DNA of 64,000 bases from JAHFUA01 sp963808725 (GTDB lineage: Bacteria > Acidobacteriota > Terriglobia > Terriglobales > Acidobacteriaceae), in NCBI GenBank assembly GCA_963808725.1, contig CAWEGO010000003.1, forward strand, positions 620,001 to 684,000, in the 5' to 3' direction. This document shows positions 17,264 through 26,350 of this stretch, piece after piece (the first letter of the stretch is position 1; the number at the start of each line of letters is the position of its first letter). A model generated the notes under the pieces. It was given only the letters and a program-made list of their open reading frames with translations. It was not told where the DNA came from and made no database searches. Position numbers and translations under genes: made by a program.

Positions 17264-18250
17264 CTACAAGCGCAGCACCACTTTCCCAAATGTCTCGTTG
17301 GATTCGAGGCGGGCGTGGGCCGCCTGCACCTGGTCGAGGGGAAATTCGCTGTCGATGATGGTGCGCAGCAGGCCGCACCCGAACAGGGGCACAACTTCGG
17401 CGGCGAAGGCGCGCGTGGCCATGATCTTCTCCTCGAGCGGGCGAATGCGCAGCGTGGTGCCGCGCAGGGTCAGGCGCCTGGACATGACCGCGCGCAAGTC
17501 GAGTTCGGCGGTGGGTCCGGCGGATTGCGAGATCAGGATCAGCCTTCCGAGCGGAGCCATGACTCGCACGCTGGCGGTGACGTAAGGCCCGCCGGCGCAA
17601 TCGAGCACCACGTCCACGCCGCGTTTCGCCGTCCAACTCTCGACCGCCGGCGCCAGCGCCGAGAGCGAAGCATCGAGCGCGACTCCGTCCTCCAGGCCGA
17701 GCTTGCGGGCGCGGTGGAGCTTGTCGTCAGTGCGCGAGGTGCCGTAGGGAACCGCGTGCATGGCGCGCGCCAGTTGCACGGCGGCGATGCCGACGCCGCT
17801 GCCCACGGCGTGGATCAGGACGGTCTCCGACGGGCGCAGCTCGGCCTGCTTCCACAAGGCGTCGTGGGCGGTGATAAAGACTTCCGGGATGGAGCCGGCT
17901 TCGACCCAGGTCAGGTTCTGCGGAACTTCGGCGAGGGCGCGCTCGTGGGCGACGAGATACTCGGCGTAGCAGCCGGCGGCGGCGATGCCGAAGACGCGCT
18001 GTCCCTTCTGCCACAGCCGCGCCTCGGGTCCGACTGCGGCGATCTCGCCGGCGAACTCCATGCCGGGGATGTCCTGCGGCGCGCCGGGCGGCGGAGGATA
18101 ATGTCCGCGGCGCTGCAGGATGTCGGCGCGGTTAATGCCGGCGGCGTGCACGCGGACCAGAACCTGCTCGGCGGCCGGCGTCGGCGTTGGAACTTCGCGG
18201 ACCTCGAGCACTTCCGGCCCGCCCGGGCGAGTGATGATGACGGCGCGCAT
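17264..18250 (-). CDS. NADPH:quinone oxidoreductase, MDR superfamily (zeta-crystallin type)
   Basis: A 328-residue medium-chain reductase. It begins MRAVIITRPGGPEVLEVREV, followed by the GINRADILQRRGHYPPPPG segment typical of quinone oxidoreductases and PIG3-like proteins. It lacks the catalytic zinc ligands of alcohol dehydrogenases. The NADP-binding Rossmann motif is HAVGSGVGIAAVQLARAM at about residues 148-165. The C-terminus ends FGKVVLRL, as usual for the family. The start is the ATG at 18250; the frame stays open upstream only as a shadow of other genes. Substrate is probably a quinone or reactive enone. Confidence 0.9.
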   Translation of the reverse strand: MRAVIITRPGGPEVLEVREVPTPTPAAEQVLVRVHAAGINRADILQRRGHYPPPPGAPQDIPGMEFAGEIAAVGPEARLWQKGQRVFGIAAAGCYAEYLVAHERALAEVPQNLTWVEAGSIPEVFITAHDALWKQAELRPSETVLIHAVGSGVGIAAVQLARAMHAVPYGTSRTDDKLHRARKLGLEDGVALDASLSALAPAVESWTAKRGVDVVLDCAGGPYVTASVRVMAPLGRLILISQSAGPTAELDLRAVMSRRLTLRGTTLRIRPLEEKIMATRAFAAEVVPLFGCGLLRTIIDSEFPLDQVQAAHARLESNETFGKVVLRL

Positions 18251-18318
18251 TTTGCAGTTTCCAGTTTCGAGTTTCGAATAATGAGTTGCGAGACCAGGCG
18301 GTGAGGTTTCAGGAAAGT

Positions 18319-18750
18319 CTAGGCCGGACGGGACGCACGCGCCAGCCCTACTCCCGAGAGTGCTGTGATGGCCACGATCGCCGCCAGCGAACTCAGACAC
18401 AGAATGCACCACACCCCCAGCACGTAGGCCTCGATATAAGTAAGGTAGAGGGCGAACGCCAGCCCCGCCACGGCGCCCACGAGCATCAGCGCCGCGGCCC
18501 ACCGGCGTCGCATGCGCGACAGGGCAAACAGCGCCGCGTACCCGATCAGGCCGATGACCGCCACCGGCACCGGCCCGATGTGCGAATACACGCTGCGGTT
18601 CACCAGGTCGCAGTTGAAGCCTTCGCCCAGGTCGCAGTACTCGGTTTTCTCGCCGCTGTAGTGGTTTTTGAGCGAGACCGCGGAGAGCGCCATCCCCACC
18701 ACGGCGAGCAACGAGATGGCCAGCAGGATGCGGTTCACGGCAGCCGGCAT
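18319..18750 (-). CDS. vitamin K epoxide reductase (VKOR) family protein
   Basis: A 143-residue membrane protein with four or five helices. It carries the two cysteine pairs of bacterial VKOR: TEYCDLGEGFNCD in the loop after TM1 and the active-site CILC in GVWCILCLSSL. It would reoxidise a periplasmic thiol partner and pass electrons to quinone. The start overlaps by 16 nt the end of the thioredoxin-fold gene upstream, its likely partner. In cyanobacteria the two domains are one fused protein; here they are separate coupled genes. Confidence 0.88.
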   Translation of the reverse strand: MPAAVNRILLAISLLAVVGMALSAVSLKNHYSGEKTEYCDLGEGFNCDLVNRSVYSHIGPVPVAVIGLIGYAALFALSRMRRRWAAALMLVGAVAGLAFALYLTYIEAYVLGVWCILCLSSLAAIVAITALSGVGLARASRPA

Positions 18751-19100
18751 CCGCTTTTCTGGCTGAGTTCCTGGAGCGAGAGCACTTTGCCTTCGATGCG
18801 ATCGCCGCTCTGCTCGAAGATCCAGGTCGGCGTGCGGCGGATGCCGAGCGCCTTGCACTGCTCGGTTTCTTTGCGCGTGCCCTTCTCGACGCATTCCACG
18901 TAGGGCAGGTATTGGGCGGAATCGCCGAACAGGTCCTTTTGCTCCTTGCAATGGTCGCAGTAGAAGGCGCCGTACATGACGGCTTTCTTCTCGCCCAGGC
19001 AGCGGGCGAAGCCGTCAAGCTTGGCTTTGTCGGCGGCGCTGAAGGACACCGCCGAGAGGCACAGTATGGCCAGCACGCCGGCGCGGAGGTACACTTTCAT
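18735..19100 (-). CDS. exported thioredoxin-fold protein paired with VKOR
   Basis: A 121-residue protein with a signal peptide (VYLRAGVLAILCLSAVSFSAA). The catalytic pair is in GAFYCDHCKEQKDLFG (CxxC). A cis-Pro region follows in RRTPTWIF. Extra cysteines (ARCLGEK, VECVEKG, EQCKALG, SGCRLP) may form secondary disulfides. It matches the small thioredoxin-like domain found after VKOR in fused proteins. The coding overlap with the VKOR gene argues they act together in periplasmic disulfide formation. Confidence 0.82.
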   Translation of the reverse strand: MKVYLRAGVLAILCLSAVSFSAADKAKLDGFARCLGEKKAVMYGAFYCDHCKEQKDLFGDSAQYLPYVECVEKGTRKETEQCKALGIRRTPTWIFEQSGDRIEGKVLSLQELSQKSGCRLP

Positions 19101-19200
19101 CGGAATCGCTCCTGTTCCCATAATGCTATCGCGTTCGGGGCGATCGCGGGCAGCGTTATTCCCATCCGGCTATCCGCGCCGGTTGCTGGTGATGGCTCCC

Positions 19201-19713
19201 TTACTTGATAGCGGCCAGGCCGGCGGCGGCACAGTGGCCGTCATGTTCGCTGGTGTCGCCGGAGAGGCCGATGGCGCCGACGAGCTTGCCGTCAATGATG
19301 ATCGGCAAGCCGCCCTCGACCGGATCGGCGCCTCGCAGGGCCAGCACCCGCAGTCCGACGCCGCCTCCCGCCAACGCATCCTGCAGGACCTTGGTCGGAC
19401 GCTTGTAGAGCGCCGCCGAGCGCGCCTTGTCGATGGCCACGTCGGCGCTGCCCAGTTGGGTGTTGTCCAACTTCTCGTAATAGACGAGGGTGCCATTAGG
19501 GTCGACGACAGCCGCGACCATCAGCCAGCCGTTTTTGCGCGTCTCGGCCAGCGCCGCCGTAGCTGCTTTCTTGGCGGTTTCTACGCTGATCGACGGGCCG
19601 ATGGGGGTGAGGTAGGGTGAAGCAGCGGGCGGCGCTTGCCCTAGCGCGTAGCCCGCACACAACACCACCAGCAACAGCACGACGAGAGACTTCACGACAG
19701 AATGCGTAGTCAT
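19201..19713 (-). CDS. GlcG/HbpS-like (DUF336) protein, exported form
   Basis: A 170-residue paralogue of the protein at 13003-13428 with an added signal peptide (VKSLVVLLLVVLCAGYALG). The mature domain shows SVETAKKAATAALAETRKNG, VAAVVDPNGTLVYYEKLD and IGAIGLSGDTSEHDGHCAAAG. Family members such as HbpS bind haem extracellularly. The start at 19713 is the only Met that gives a full signal peptide and follows GAGGAGAA. Location outside the membrane is well supported; ligand is unknown. Confidence 0.82.
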   Translation of the reverse strand: MTTHSVVKSLVVLLLVVLCAGYALGQAPPAASPYLTPIGPSISVETAKKAATAALAETRKNGWLMVAAVVDPNGTLVYYEKLDNTQLGSADVAIDKARSAALYKRPTKVLQDALAGGGVGLRVLALRGADPVEGGLPIIIDGKLVGAIGLSGDTSEHDGHCAAAGLAAIK

Positions 19714-19815
19714 TTTGGTTCTCCTCTTAGTGTTTGGAAAAATGACCTGGGATTCCGACAGGGCCCACGGAAAGCGGACTATTGTACTCCCGCAAGCCAA
19801 CCTTTGATTCCGGTG

Positions 19816-21429
19816 CTACCACTTCACCGGCGGAGGCTCGGGCGCGGCCGCGCCATCCGCGCGCGCGTCCGAGGCGCCATAGTTCACCTTCGCCTTAGAA
19901 TCGTGCAGCACCGCTTGGCCGCGACCCATCGCGGTCGAGAAATCTCCCGCACCTTCGAGCGCATGTCCCATGGCGGAGAGTTGCCGCGCCACCTCCAGCT
20001 TGACGCGGGTTTCCAGCAGGATGCTGCGTCCCACCCGTTCGCCGACGGTAAAACGCGGGTGCTCGAGCGCCGCCTGGATGTTCATGCCGTAATCCACGAC
20101 GTTGGAGACGAACTGCGCGTGCGCCAGCGGCTGGTTGGCGCCGCCCATGATGCCGAAGCCGATGTGCTGGTCGCCGCGCTCCATGAACGCGGGGATGATG
20201 GTGTGAAACGGCCGCTTGCGCGGCGCCAGCGCGTTGGGATGCGCGGCGTCGAGCGAGAACAGCGCGCCACGGCTCTGCAGCACGAATCCCATGCCGCGCA
20301 CGGTGATACCCGATCCGAAGCCGATGTAGTTGCTCTGGATCAGCGAGGCGACGTTGCCCTCACGATCCACGACTGCCAGATATGTCGTGTCGCTTCCCGG
20401 AGGCACGCCGAACGCGAAGTCGCCGGCGCGGTCACGCGTCATGAGCTTGGCGCGTTGCTTCGCATACTTCTTCGACAGCAGGCCCTTCACCGGAACTTTG
20501 GCGAAGCGCGGATCAGCGTTGTAGCGCTCGAGATCGGCGTAGGCCAGCTTCATGGCCTCGATCTTCCTGTGCAGCTCGGCCACGCTGGTCGGGCCGTCGG
20601 GCGATGCCGGCGTGGTCTCCATGATGTTGAGCATTTCGAGCGCGGCCATGCCCTGTCCGTTGGGCGGCAACTCGTAGACGGTCCAGCCGCGATAGGTGGT
20701 GGAGATCGGTTCCACCCACTCGGCGGAAAACTCGGCCAAGTCGTCCCTGGAGATCGTGCCGCCGTGCGCCTCCGAGGTGCTGACGATGGCGCGCGCGATC
20801 TTGCCACGATAGAAGGCCTTGGCGCCGTCGTCGGCGATCATGCGCAGGCTCTCCGCCAGGTCGGGATTGCGGAAGATGGCGCCCACGGCCGGAACCTTGC
20901 CGCCCGCCAGATAGACGCGCTGGCTCTCCTTGTCGTGCGCCAGCGCCTCGGGGCCGACTTGCCAATAACCTTGGATCACCTCCGGCACGGGATAGCCCTG
21001 CTCGGCATAGAAGATCGCCGGTTGGAAAATTTCCTTCCAGCGGCGCTGGCCGAAGCGGCGATGCAATTCGCTCCAGCCGGCTACCACGCCGGGCACGGTG
21101 ACGGAATCTATGCCATCGTGCGGCATGGCGGCATATCCCTTGCGCCGCATGTGCTCGAGGGTGAGCGCTGCCGGCGCCCATCCGCTGGCGTTCAGTCCGT
21201 AGAGCTTGCGCTTCTTCGCCTGCCAATAGAGGACGAACAGGTCGCCGCCCATGCCGTTCATCATGGGTTCGGTGACGCCCAGCACGGCGTTGGCGGCGGT
21301 GGCCGCGTCGGCCGCGGAACCGCAGCGCGCCAGCACTTCGGCGCCCGCCTGCGAGGCCAGCGCGTGCGCGGTAGCTACGATACCGTAGCGGGTGATGACC
21401 ATAGAGCGTGCGTGGGAGCGGGAGTACAT
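19816..21429 (-). CDS. gamma-glutamyltransferase family protein
   Basis: A 537-residue Ntn hydrolase precursor that would cleave itself at a Thr. The likely catalytic Thr is in PPGSDTTYLAVVDREGNVAS, the conserved nucleophile region. The early motif GGNAADAA appears here as CGSAADAATAANAV, and NGMGGDLF is conserved. GGANQPLAHAQFVSNVVDYGMN and the C-terminal PRF segment are typical. No obvious signal peptide follows the chosen start (MYSRSHARSMVITR), which has GAGGG in front. It may act on glutathione or other gamma-glutamyl compounds, or as a cephalosporin-acylase-like hydrolase. Confidence 0.9.
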   Translation of the reverse strand: MYSRSHARSMVITRYGIVATAHALASQAGAEVLARCGSAADAATAANAVLGVTEPMMNGMGGDLFVLYWQAKKRKLYGLNASGWAPAALTLEHMRRKGYAAMPHDGIDSVTVPGVVAGWSELHRRFGQRRWKEIFQPAIFYAEQGYPVPEVIQGYWQVGPEALAHDKESQRVYLAGGKVPAVGAIFRNPDLAESLRMIADDGAKAFYRGKIARAIVSTSEAHGGTISRDDLAEFSAEWVEPISTTYRGWTVYELPPNGQGMAALEMLNIMETTPASPDGPTSVAELHRKIEAMKLAYADLERYNADPRFAKVPVKGLLSKKYAKQRAKLMTRDRAGDFAFGVPPGSDTTYLAVVDREGNVASLIQSNYIGFGSGITVRGMGFVLQSRGALFSLDAAHPNALAPRKRPFHTIIPAFMERGDQHIGFGIMGGANQPLAHAQFVSNVVDYGMNIQAALEHPRFTVGERVGRSILLETRVKLEVARQLSAMGHALEGAGDFSTAMGRGQAVLHDSKAKVNYGASDARADGAAAPEPPPVKW

Positions 21430-21575
21430 GGGGTTCCCTCGGGGAAGAGCATTGTAGCGCTCCGGCATAGACGCAGCACGCTGCGTAGCCACCTGGCGGA
21501 GCATGGGTCAATCGGCCGCACGCCGCAGAACCGCTCCCGGCGCGGGTTCAGGCCCTTTAGGATTTACAAAACTTT

Positions 21576-21590
21576 ACATGTTGTACATGT
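21576..21590. promoter_or_regulatory. palindromic operator candidate ACATGT-TGT-ACATGT
   Basis: Two ACATGT half-sites with a 3-nt spacer end 10 nt upstream of the -35 box at 21600. That position is typical of an activator site. The regulator is unknown. Confidence 0.4.
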
Positions 21591-21599
21591 TGTCACGCA

Positions 21600-21628
21600 T
21601 TGACATTGGGGCTGCTGAGCGCTACACT
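21600..21628 (+). promoter_or_regulatory. sigma70-type promoter
   Basis: TTGACA (21600-21605), 17-nt spacer, TACACT (21623-21628). It would make a leader of about 215 nt before the start at 21849. In the 21430-21848 gap I see this promoter and the palindrome above, and no gene. Confidence 0.55.
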
Positions 21629-21848
21629 CCGCAGCCGCTCTGGGGATGGGTCAGCCGTCGGTACGATCAAGGTGGTCGTTCCACCCCCTGTTGTTTCCCA
21701 GGTGCCTCCCCCGATTCAGAGTTCTGGTGCATCGCGAGCGCGGTGGTGTGCGTTTTTGCCGCGCCTCCGAGCAGCGGACTCACTAGGTCAACCTCCTTCC
21801 TGTTTTCGCTCAAGCTCCGGCGAAAACCGCAGAGTGAAAGGAGAGCAC

Positions 21849-23628
21849 ATGAAAAGCGCACGATATTTGTACGCGGGCGCACTGGTAGTTGCGCTCGTCG
21901 TCGGTCTTGGGTTGTGGAAACCCACACACGTCAAGGCGGACCGGGATCACGTACCCAAGTTCAGGGTCGATGCCTCCTGGCCCAAAGAGCTGCCGGCTCC
22001 AGCCGGCTATAACCCGTTCACCTGGCCCACCGCCGGCGGTTACCCGGTCGCATTTGCAGCCACGTACGGGACAATCGGTGGCGAGATTCTCCAATGGAAC
22101 ATCGACAACGTTTAACACCACCGCCAACCGGTGGGTACAGGGCGAAGTGGCAGGAAACGGTACCGACGCACATGACAATATTTGGACCATCAACCGCGCT
22201 TGGGAAGTAGGTGTCACCGTAAACGGTGCCATTCAGAACAATGAGTCAGGTAACATTGTCGGAAACGACGCTCTCGGGGGACACGCGCTGCCTTCGCCTC
22301 CGGTCGTCGCGTTTGACCCCGACGGAAAAACGATTTGCGGGTTTGGCAACCCCCAACTCGTCCTGGCCGGCGCCTTCGGCGCATACTCTGCGACTGCGGC
22401 CCCTGGGCGACCCATGTACATGCCGTATGGCTCGCACGGCATCTTTGTGGACTACCAGGGCTACCTCTGGACCGGCGGCAACGGGGATGGTGCAATACAG
22501 AAGTACAACCCAGCAACGGCTTGTGCCGCGGGCGCAAGCGCGACTCCTGTATGGCAGATCGGGACGCTATCTGTCTGCGACACCCGCGTGGGCCCCACCG
22601 GCTCAACAACGACCGGCTCCACGTGCAGCGCGACACCGTGCACATCTGCAAGCTCCTCCACCACGGTCTGCGCCAACAACAACAGTCCAATCTACCTGAA
22701 CGAGCCGCCGGATATTGCCGTCGACCCCAAGCCGGGACCCGTCTCCGGCCTGCCGGGTGACGTCTATATTGCCGACGGCTACGGCAACGCCCGCGTCGTG
22801 GTCTTCAATCCTGCGTTGATCTCGGCCGGTAATCCTTACGGCTACGTGGGGCAGTGGGGCACGAGCTGCGGCTTCGACGAAAGCCAGAGTGCAGAGGTCG
22901 GATCGAGTTATCCCTTCACCACCACCCATTGCCCGTTTGGAACCTTCGGGACTGGGGCCGGCCATCCGCACTGCGTCGTGCTCGGCAATGACGGCCTGAT
23001 TTACGTGTGCGATCGTCCCAACAGTCGCATCCAGGTCTTCTCGAAATCGTGCGCTAGCTTCGGACTCACACCCGTGGCTGGCCACCCTGGAACCTACAAC
23101 CCCCCGCCAGCGATGCTGCTCACCGCCAGCAACGTGAGTAACCAACCGATCTGCCAACCAGAGCGGGTCATTTACATCAGCAACTTCGGACCTGACAACT
23201 TCCCAACCGTAGCTTCGGCGAAAGTCGCAGCGACTCTGAATGCGTCCACCCGGTCTTGCGACTTCGATTTTTATCCCAACGTCGACACTCTCGCTGACAC
23301 GAGTCCAACGTCCCAGAAGTACGGCGTTGTCACCGACCTGGATGGCTCCAACAACTTCCTGTTCGAAACGCCAACCAGCGGTACGGGTGACGTGACTGCG
23401 ACCACACCGATGCTTACCTGGATCGGTCGGGATTCGTGCGGATTCGGGCCGTGTCCCGGTCACTATGCTGGTGAGTTCTCCTACAGCCACACTAACAGTG
23501 TGGATTCCAGGGGCAACGTTTACGTTGCGGAGGTCATCACCGGTCGTCGCGTCCAGAAGTTCGTGCCCGTGGATGACGACGACTACGGTCACGGTCACGA
23601 CCGCGACCGCGACCGCGACCACCACTAA
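21849..23628 (+). CDS. secreted NHL/beta-propeller protein with Asp/His-rich tail (one frameshift)
   Basis: An exported protein with a signal-anchor (YAGALVVALVVGLGLW) followed by KFRVDASWPKELP, typical of NHL-repeat propellers. The first frame stops at 22115. The rest of the protein (RWVQGEVAGNGTDAHDNIWT onward) continues in another frame to 23628, so a single-base shift lies in about 22080-22115. Propeller blades include YIADGYGNARVVVFNP and IYVCDRPNSRIQVFS. The last 18 residues are almost only Asp, His, Arg and Gly and are encoded by a CGCGAC-type microrepeat; this could bind metal. It precedes the nickel-type genes. Error or real decay cannot be decided. Confidence 0.7.
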
Positions 23629-23704
23629 CCACCTTCAGCCCGTTACAGCGGCGGCCGGGAGCCTTCCTGGCTGCCGCTGCTGACGGCCAAAAGGGTCTCC
23701 TATC

Positions 23705-25045
23705 ATGCTTAGGAATCGCTTCCGATTCACAGCCTCCTTGTTTTTCGCATTAGTGCTCTCTTCCTCGCTGCTGGCGGCTCATGACCTCCCCACCAACACC
23801 ATCATGAACTCCTTTGTGAAGATCGAGCCCAAGCAGGCGCACTTGGTGGTTCGCATCCCGCTAGACCTGCTGCGAGGGGTGCCCTTTCCGCGCAAAGATG
23901 ACCAGTACGATGTGGCCGCGGCAGGACCGGCGATCCACTTGGGGCTGCGTTTGCTGGGAGAGGGGTTCGTCCTCCTGGAAAACGGGGTGCAGCTTGTGCC
24001 TTCAGAGTCGAGCGGGCGTTTATCGCCGCCCTCAGACCGTTCCTTTGAGGACTACGATGCCGCGGTCGCGTTTATTGCCCAGCCCGCGGACTCGAGCATA
24101 GGCATCGGCTACCAGTTAGGTTACTTTGACGCCCATTTTGTCTATCCCATTGCATCGCCGAAATCTGTGTTCAAGATCCAGTCGCTGGTGGGTGCGGATC
24201 TGGGAAGTCTTACGAAGCTGACGGTCCGCTACATGCCGCTGGGCGAGCCCAGCCGGGCCATGATCATCCCTGGCGGATCTTTGCCCGTGCCCATGAATCC
24301 GGCGTGGTACCACGCCGCCAATGGCTTCGTGGTGCTGGGTATCGAGCACATCCTGAGCGGCATTGACCATCTGCTGTTCCTGTTCTGCCTGGTGATTCCA
24401 TTCCGTCGGTGGCGCGGACTGATCTCGGTGATTACCGCCTTCACCCTGGCGCACTCGGTCACGCTGTTCGCTTCCGCCTTCCATCTGGCGCCTAAGGGCG
24501 CCTGGTTCCCGCCGTTCGTGGAGATGGCGATCGCCTGCTCCATCGTGTATATGGCGCTGGAGAACATCGTGGGCGCGGACCTGCGCCGCCGCTGGCTGAT
24601 CACCGGCATGTTCGGGCTGGTGCACGGCTTCGGATTTTCCTACGCCCTGGGGCAGTCCCTGCAGTTCGCCGGCTCGCACCTGCTGGTGTCGCTGTTCTCC
24701 TTCAACGTGGGTATCGAAATCGGCCAGCTCTGCGTGCTGGCGGTGATGCTGCCCGCACTCGCCCTGTTCCGGCGCCTGGTTCCGGAGCGGATGGGTGTGA
24801 TTATCCTCTCCGCCTTTGCCGCGCACACCGCCTGGCACTGGATGCTGGAGCGCTGGCAAGCACTGAAGCTGGCGCCGTGGCCGACGCTCGACGCTGCCAG
24901 CCTGGTCACGCTGGCGCGCTGGGTGGCAGCGCTGCTGCTGGCCTTCGGCGCCGCCAATTGGCTGGTCAAGTGGTTGGGGCGGAAGTTCCCGCCGCGGGTC
25001 AAATTGCCGGAAAGGCCGATAGAGCAGCCGGAAAGAGCGGGGTGA
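23705..25045 (+). CDS. HupE/UreJ-family metal permease with periplasmic domain
   Basis: A 446-residue protein. A signal peptide is followed by a soluble domain (about 25-195). A C-terminal membrane part with about seven helices carries the HupE/UreJ signatures GIEHILSGIDHLLFLF (HxxxGxDH) and GLVHGFGFSYAL. Other members of the family move nickel or cobalt for hydrogenase and urease. Nickel is favoured here because nikR and a TonB receptor lie 1.3-1.8 kb downstream on the same strand. No hydrogenase or urease gene is in the window. Confidence 0.85.
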   Translation: MLRNRFRFTASLFFALVLSSSLLAAHDLPTNTIMNSFVKIEPKQAHLVVRIPLDLLRGVPFPRKDDQYDVAAAGPAIHLGLRLLGEGFVLLENGVQLVPSESSGRLSPPSDRSFEDYDAAVAFIAQPADSSIGIGYQLGYFDAHFVYPIASPKSVFKIQSLVGADLGSLTKLTVRYMPLGEPSRAMIIPGGSLPVPMNPAWYHAANGFVVLGIEHILSGIDHLLFLFCLVIPFRRWRGLISVITAFTLAHSVTLFASAFHLAPKGAWFPPFVEMAIACSIVYMALENIVGADLRRRWLITGMFGLVHGFGFSYALGQSLQFAGSHLLVSLFSFNVGIEIGQLCVLAVMLPALALFRRLVPERMGVIILSAFAAHTAWHWMLERWQALKLAPWPTLDAASLVTLARWVAALLLAFGAANWLVKWLGRKFPPRVKLPERPIEQPERAG

Positions 25046-25086
25046 GGCCGCCCCAATTCGTCGCACTTTCTGTTGCGGCTCGCATG

Positions 25087-25133
25087 GTGCTACAGTTTAT
25101 CGCTTTGTGCTACGCAGGGCTTGTAAGTCGGAG
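25087..25133 (+). promoter_or_regulatory. GTGCTAC direct repeats, operator candidate
   Basis: Two GTGCTAC heptamers start exactly 20 nt apart (25087 and 25107). The second opens a 30-nt stretch that recurs almost unchanged before nikR at 26306-26334. It may be a binding site for NikR or another regulator. Confidence 0.4.
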
Positions 25134-25180
25134 GTTGAGCCGACTAACATTCAGCCACTTCAAACCGCAAGGAGTCGCGT

Positions 25181-26290
25181 ATGGCTCTACAGTCTGCAGC
25201 GTTCATGAACGCACCTGCCGCCAAGGTCCGCGAACTTCGCGTGCGGGCCGTCAAGGTACCCATGACCCCGCCACATCAGACCGCGAGCGGCACCATCACA
25301 GAATCTCCGTTGGTGTTGACGGATGTCGTCGCCGACGACGGTACCGTCGGACACAGCATTGTCTTTACCTATACCCCGGCTGCTCTGAAACCAACCGCTG
25401 ACCTGATCCGGAACCTTGAGACCCTGGTCAAGGCGGAACCGCTCGCGCCCGGCGCAATCGCACAGAAGCTGCTCAAGCGATTTCGCTTGCTCGGAACGCA
25501 AGGACTGGTGGGCATGGCACTCTCCGCCATCGACATGGCGCTGTGGGATGCTGTCGCCCGCAGCCACAATACCTCGCTCGTGCGCTTACTGGGCTTCACC
25601 GAAAGGCCCGTTCCCGCCTATGGTGCCGTGGGCTATGACGGAGTCACCGCTTCCGCGCGTGTGGCGGAAGACTGTGCGAAACATGGATTTAAGGGAGTCA
25701 AGGCAAAGATAGGCTACCCATCCGTCCGCGAAGACCTTGAGGTCGTGCGCGCCATGCGTAAGAGCGTGGGGAACGATATGGCGCTTATGGTCGACTACAA
25801 CCAGTCCCTGACCCCGTCGGAAGCCGTACAGCGGCTGCGCGTGCTCGACGACGAGGGGCTGACCTGGGTGGAGGAACCGGTACTGGCGCACGACTTCACC
25901 GGCCATGCCTTGGTTGCCCGTGAGATCAAGACCCCAATCCAGTGTGGCGAGAATTGGTGGGGACTTCTGGACATGCGGCACGCCATCGAGGCGGGCGCTT
26001 CGGATTACATGATGCCCGACGTGATGAAGATTGGCGGGGTGACGGGATGGCTGCACGCCGCAGCGCTCGCCGAGGTGCACGGGATACCAATTTCCAACCA
26101 CTTGTGGCCCGAAGTCAGCGCGCAACTGATGTGTGCAGCTCCCACCGCTCACTACCTGGAATATTGCGACTGGTGGAATCCTATCCTTGCCGAGCCGCTG
26201 CGGGTAGAAAACGGAATGACGGTGGTGGAAGGCGTGATCGGGAGCGGCGTTGCGTGGAACGAACCAGCGGTGGCGCGTTTCTTGGCTTGA
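25181..26290 (+). CDS. mandelate racemase-like enolase-superfamily enzyme
   Basis: A 369-residue enolase-superfamily enzyme, strikingly close to Pseudomonas putida mandelate racemase. The catalytic KxK is in GVKAKIGYPSVREDLEVV. Metal ligands are in MVDYNQSL, TWVEEPVLAHD and QCGENWWG. The His-Asp dyad is in ISNHLWPE with PDVMKIGGVTGW before it. The Glu equivalent to racemase E317 (HLWPEVSAQL) is present, so proton abstraction from an alpha-hydroxy or similar acid is likely. A role in nickel handling is not evident, although it sits between the permease and nikR and shares an upstream motif with nikR. RBS AAGGAG precedes the ATG. Confidence 0.88.
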   Translation: MALQSAAFMNAPAAKVRELRVRAVKVPMTPPHQTASGTITESPLVLTDVVADDGTVGHSIVFTYTPAALKPTADLIRNLETLVKAEPLAPGAIAQKLLKRFRLLGTQGLVGMALSAIDMALWDAVARSHNTSLVRLLGFTERPVPAYGAVGYDGVTASARVAEDCAKHGFKGVKAKIGYPSVREDLEVVRAMRKSVGNDMALMVDYNQSLTPSEAVQRLRVLDDEGLTWVEEPVLAHDFTGHALVAREIKTPIQCGENWWGLLDMRHAIEAGASDYMMPDVMKIGGVTGWLHAAALAEVHGIPISNHLWPEVSAQLMCAAPTAHYLEYCDWWNPILAEPLRVENGMTVVEGVIGSGVAWNEPAVARFLA

Positions 26291-26305
26291 ACCGGGGTTG
26301 TGGAT

Positions 26306-26334
26306 TTTGTGCTACCCAGGGCTTTAGGCCGGAG
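26306..26334 (+). promoter_or_regulatory. motif shared with 25104-25133, upstream of nikR
   Basis: TTTGTGCTAC.CAGGGCTT is the common core; 18 of its 19 positions agree with the copy before the racemase gene, and CGGAG follows in both. It lies about 20 nt before the nikR start, where a repressor would act. Confidence 0.4.
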
Positions 26335-26350
26335 AGGAAGGTCATAAGCG

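Noticed and set aside
19702..21603. A 633-codon open frame on the + strand
   Set aside because: It runs antisense to gamma-glutamyltransferase, is rich in Arg, His and Ala as expected for a shadow of GC-rich coding DNA, and shows no motif.
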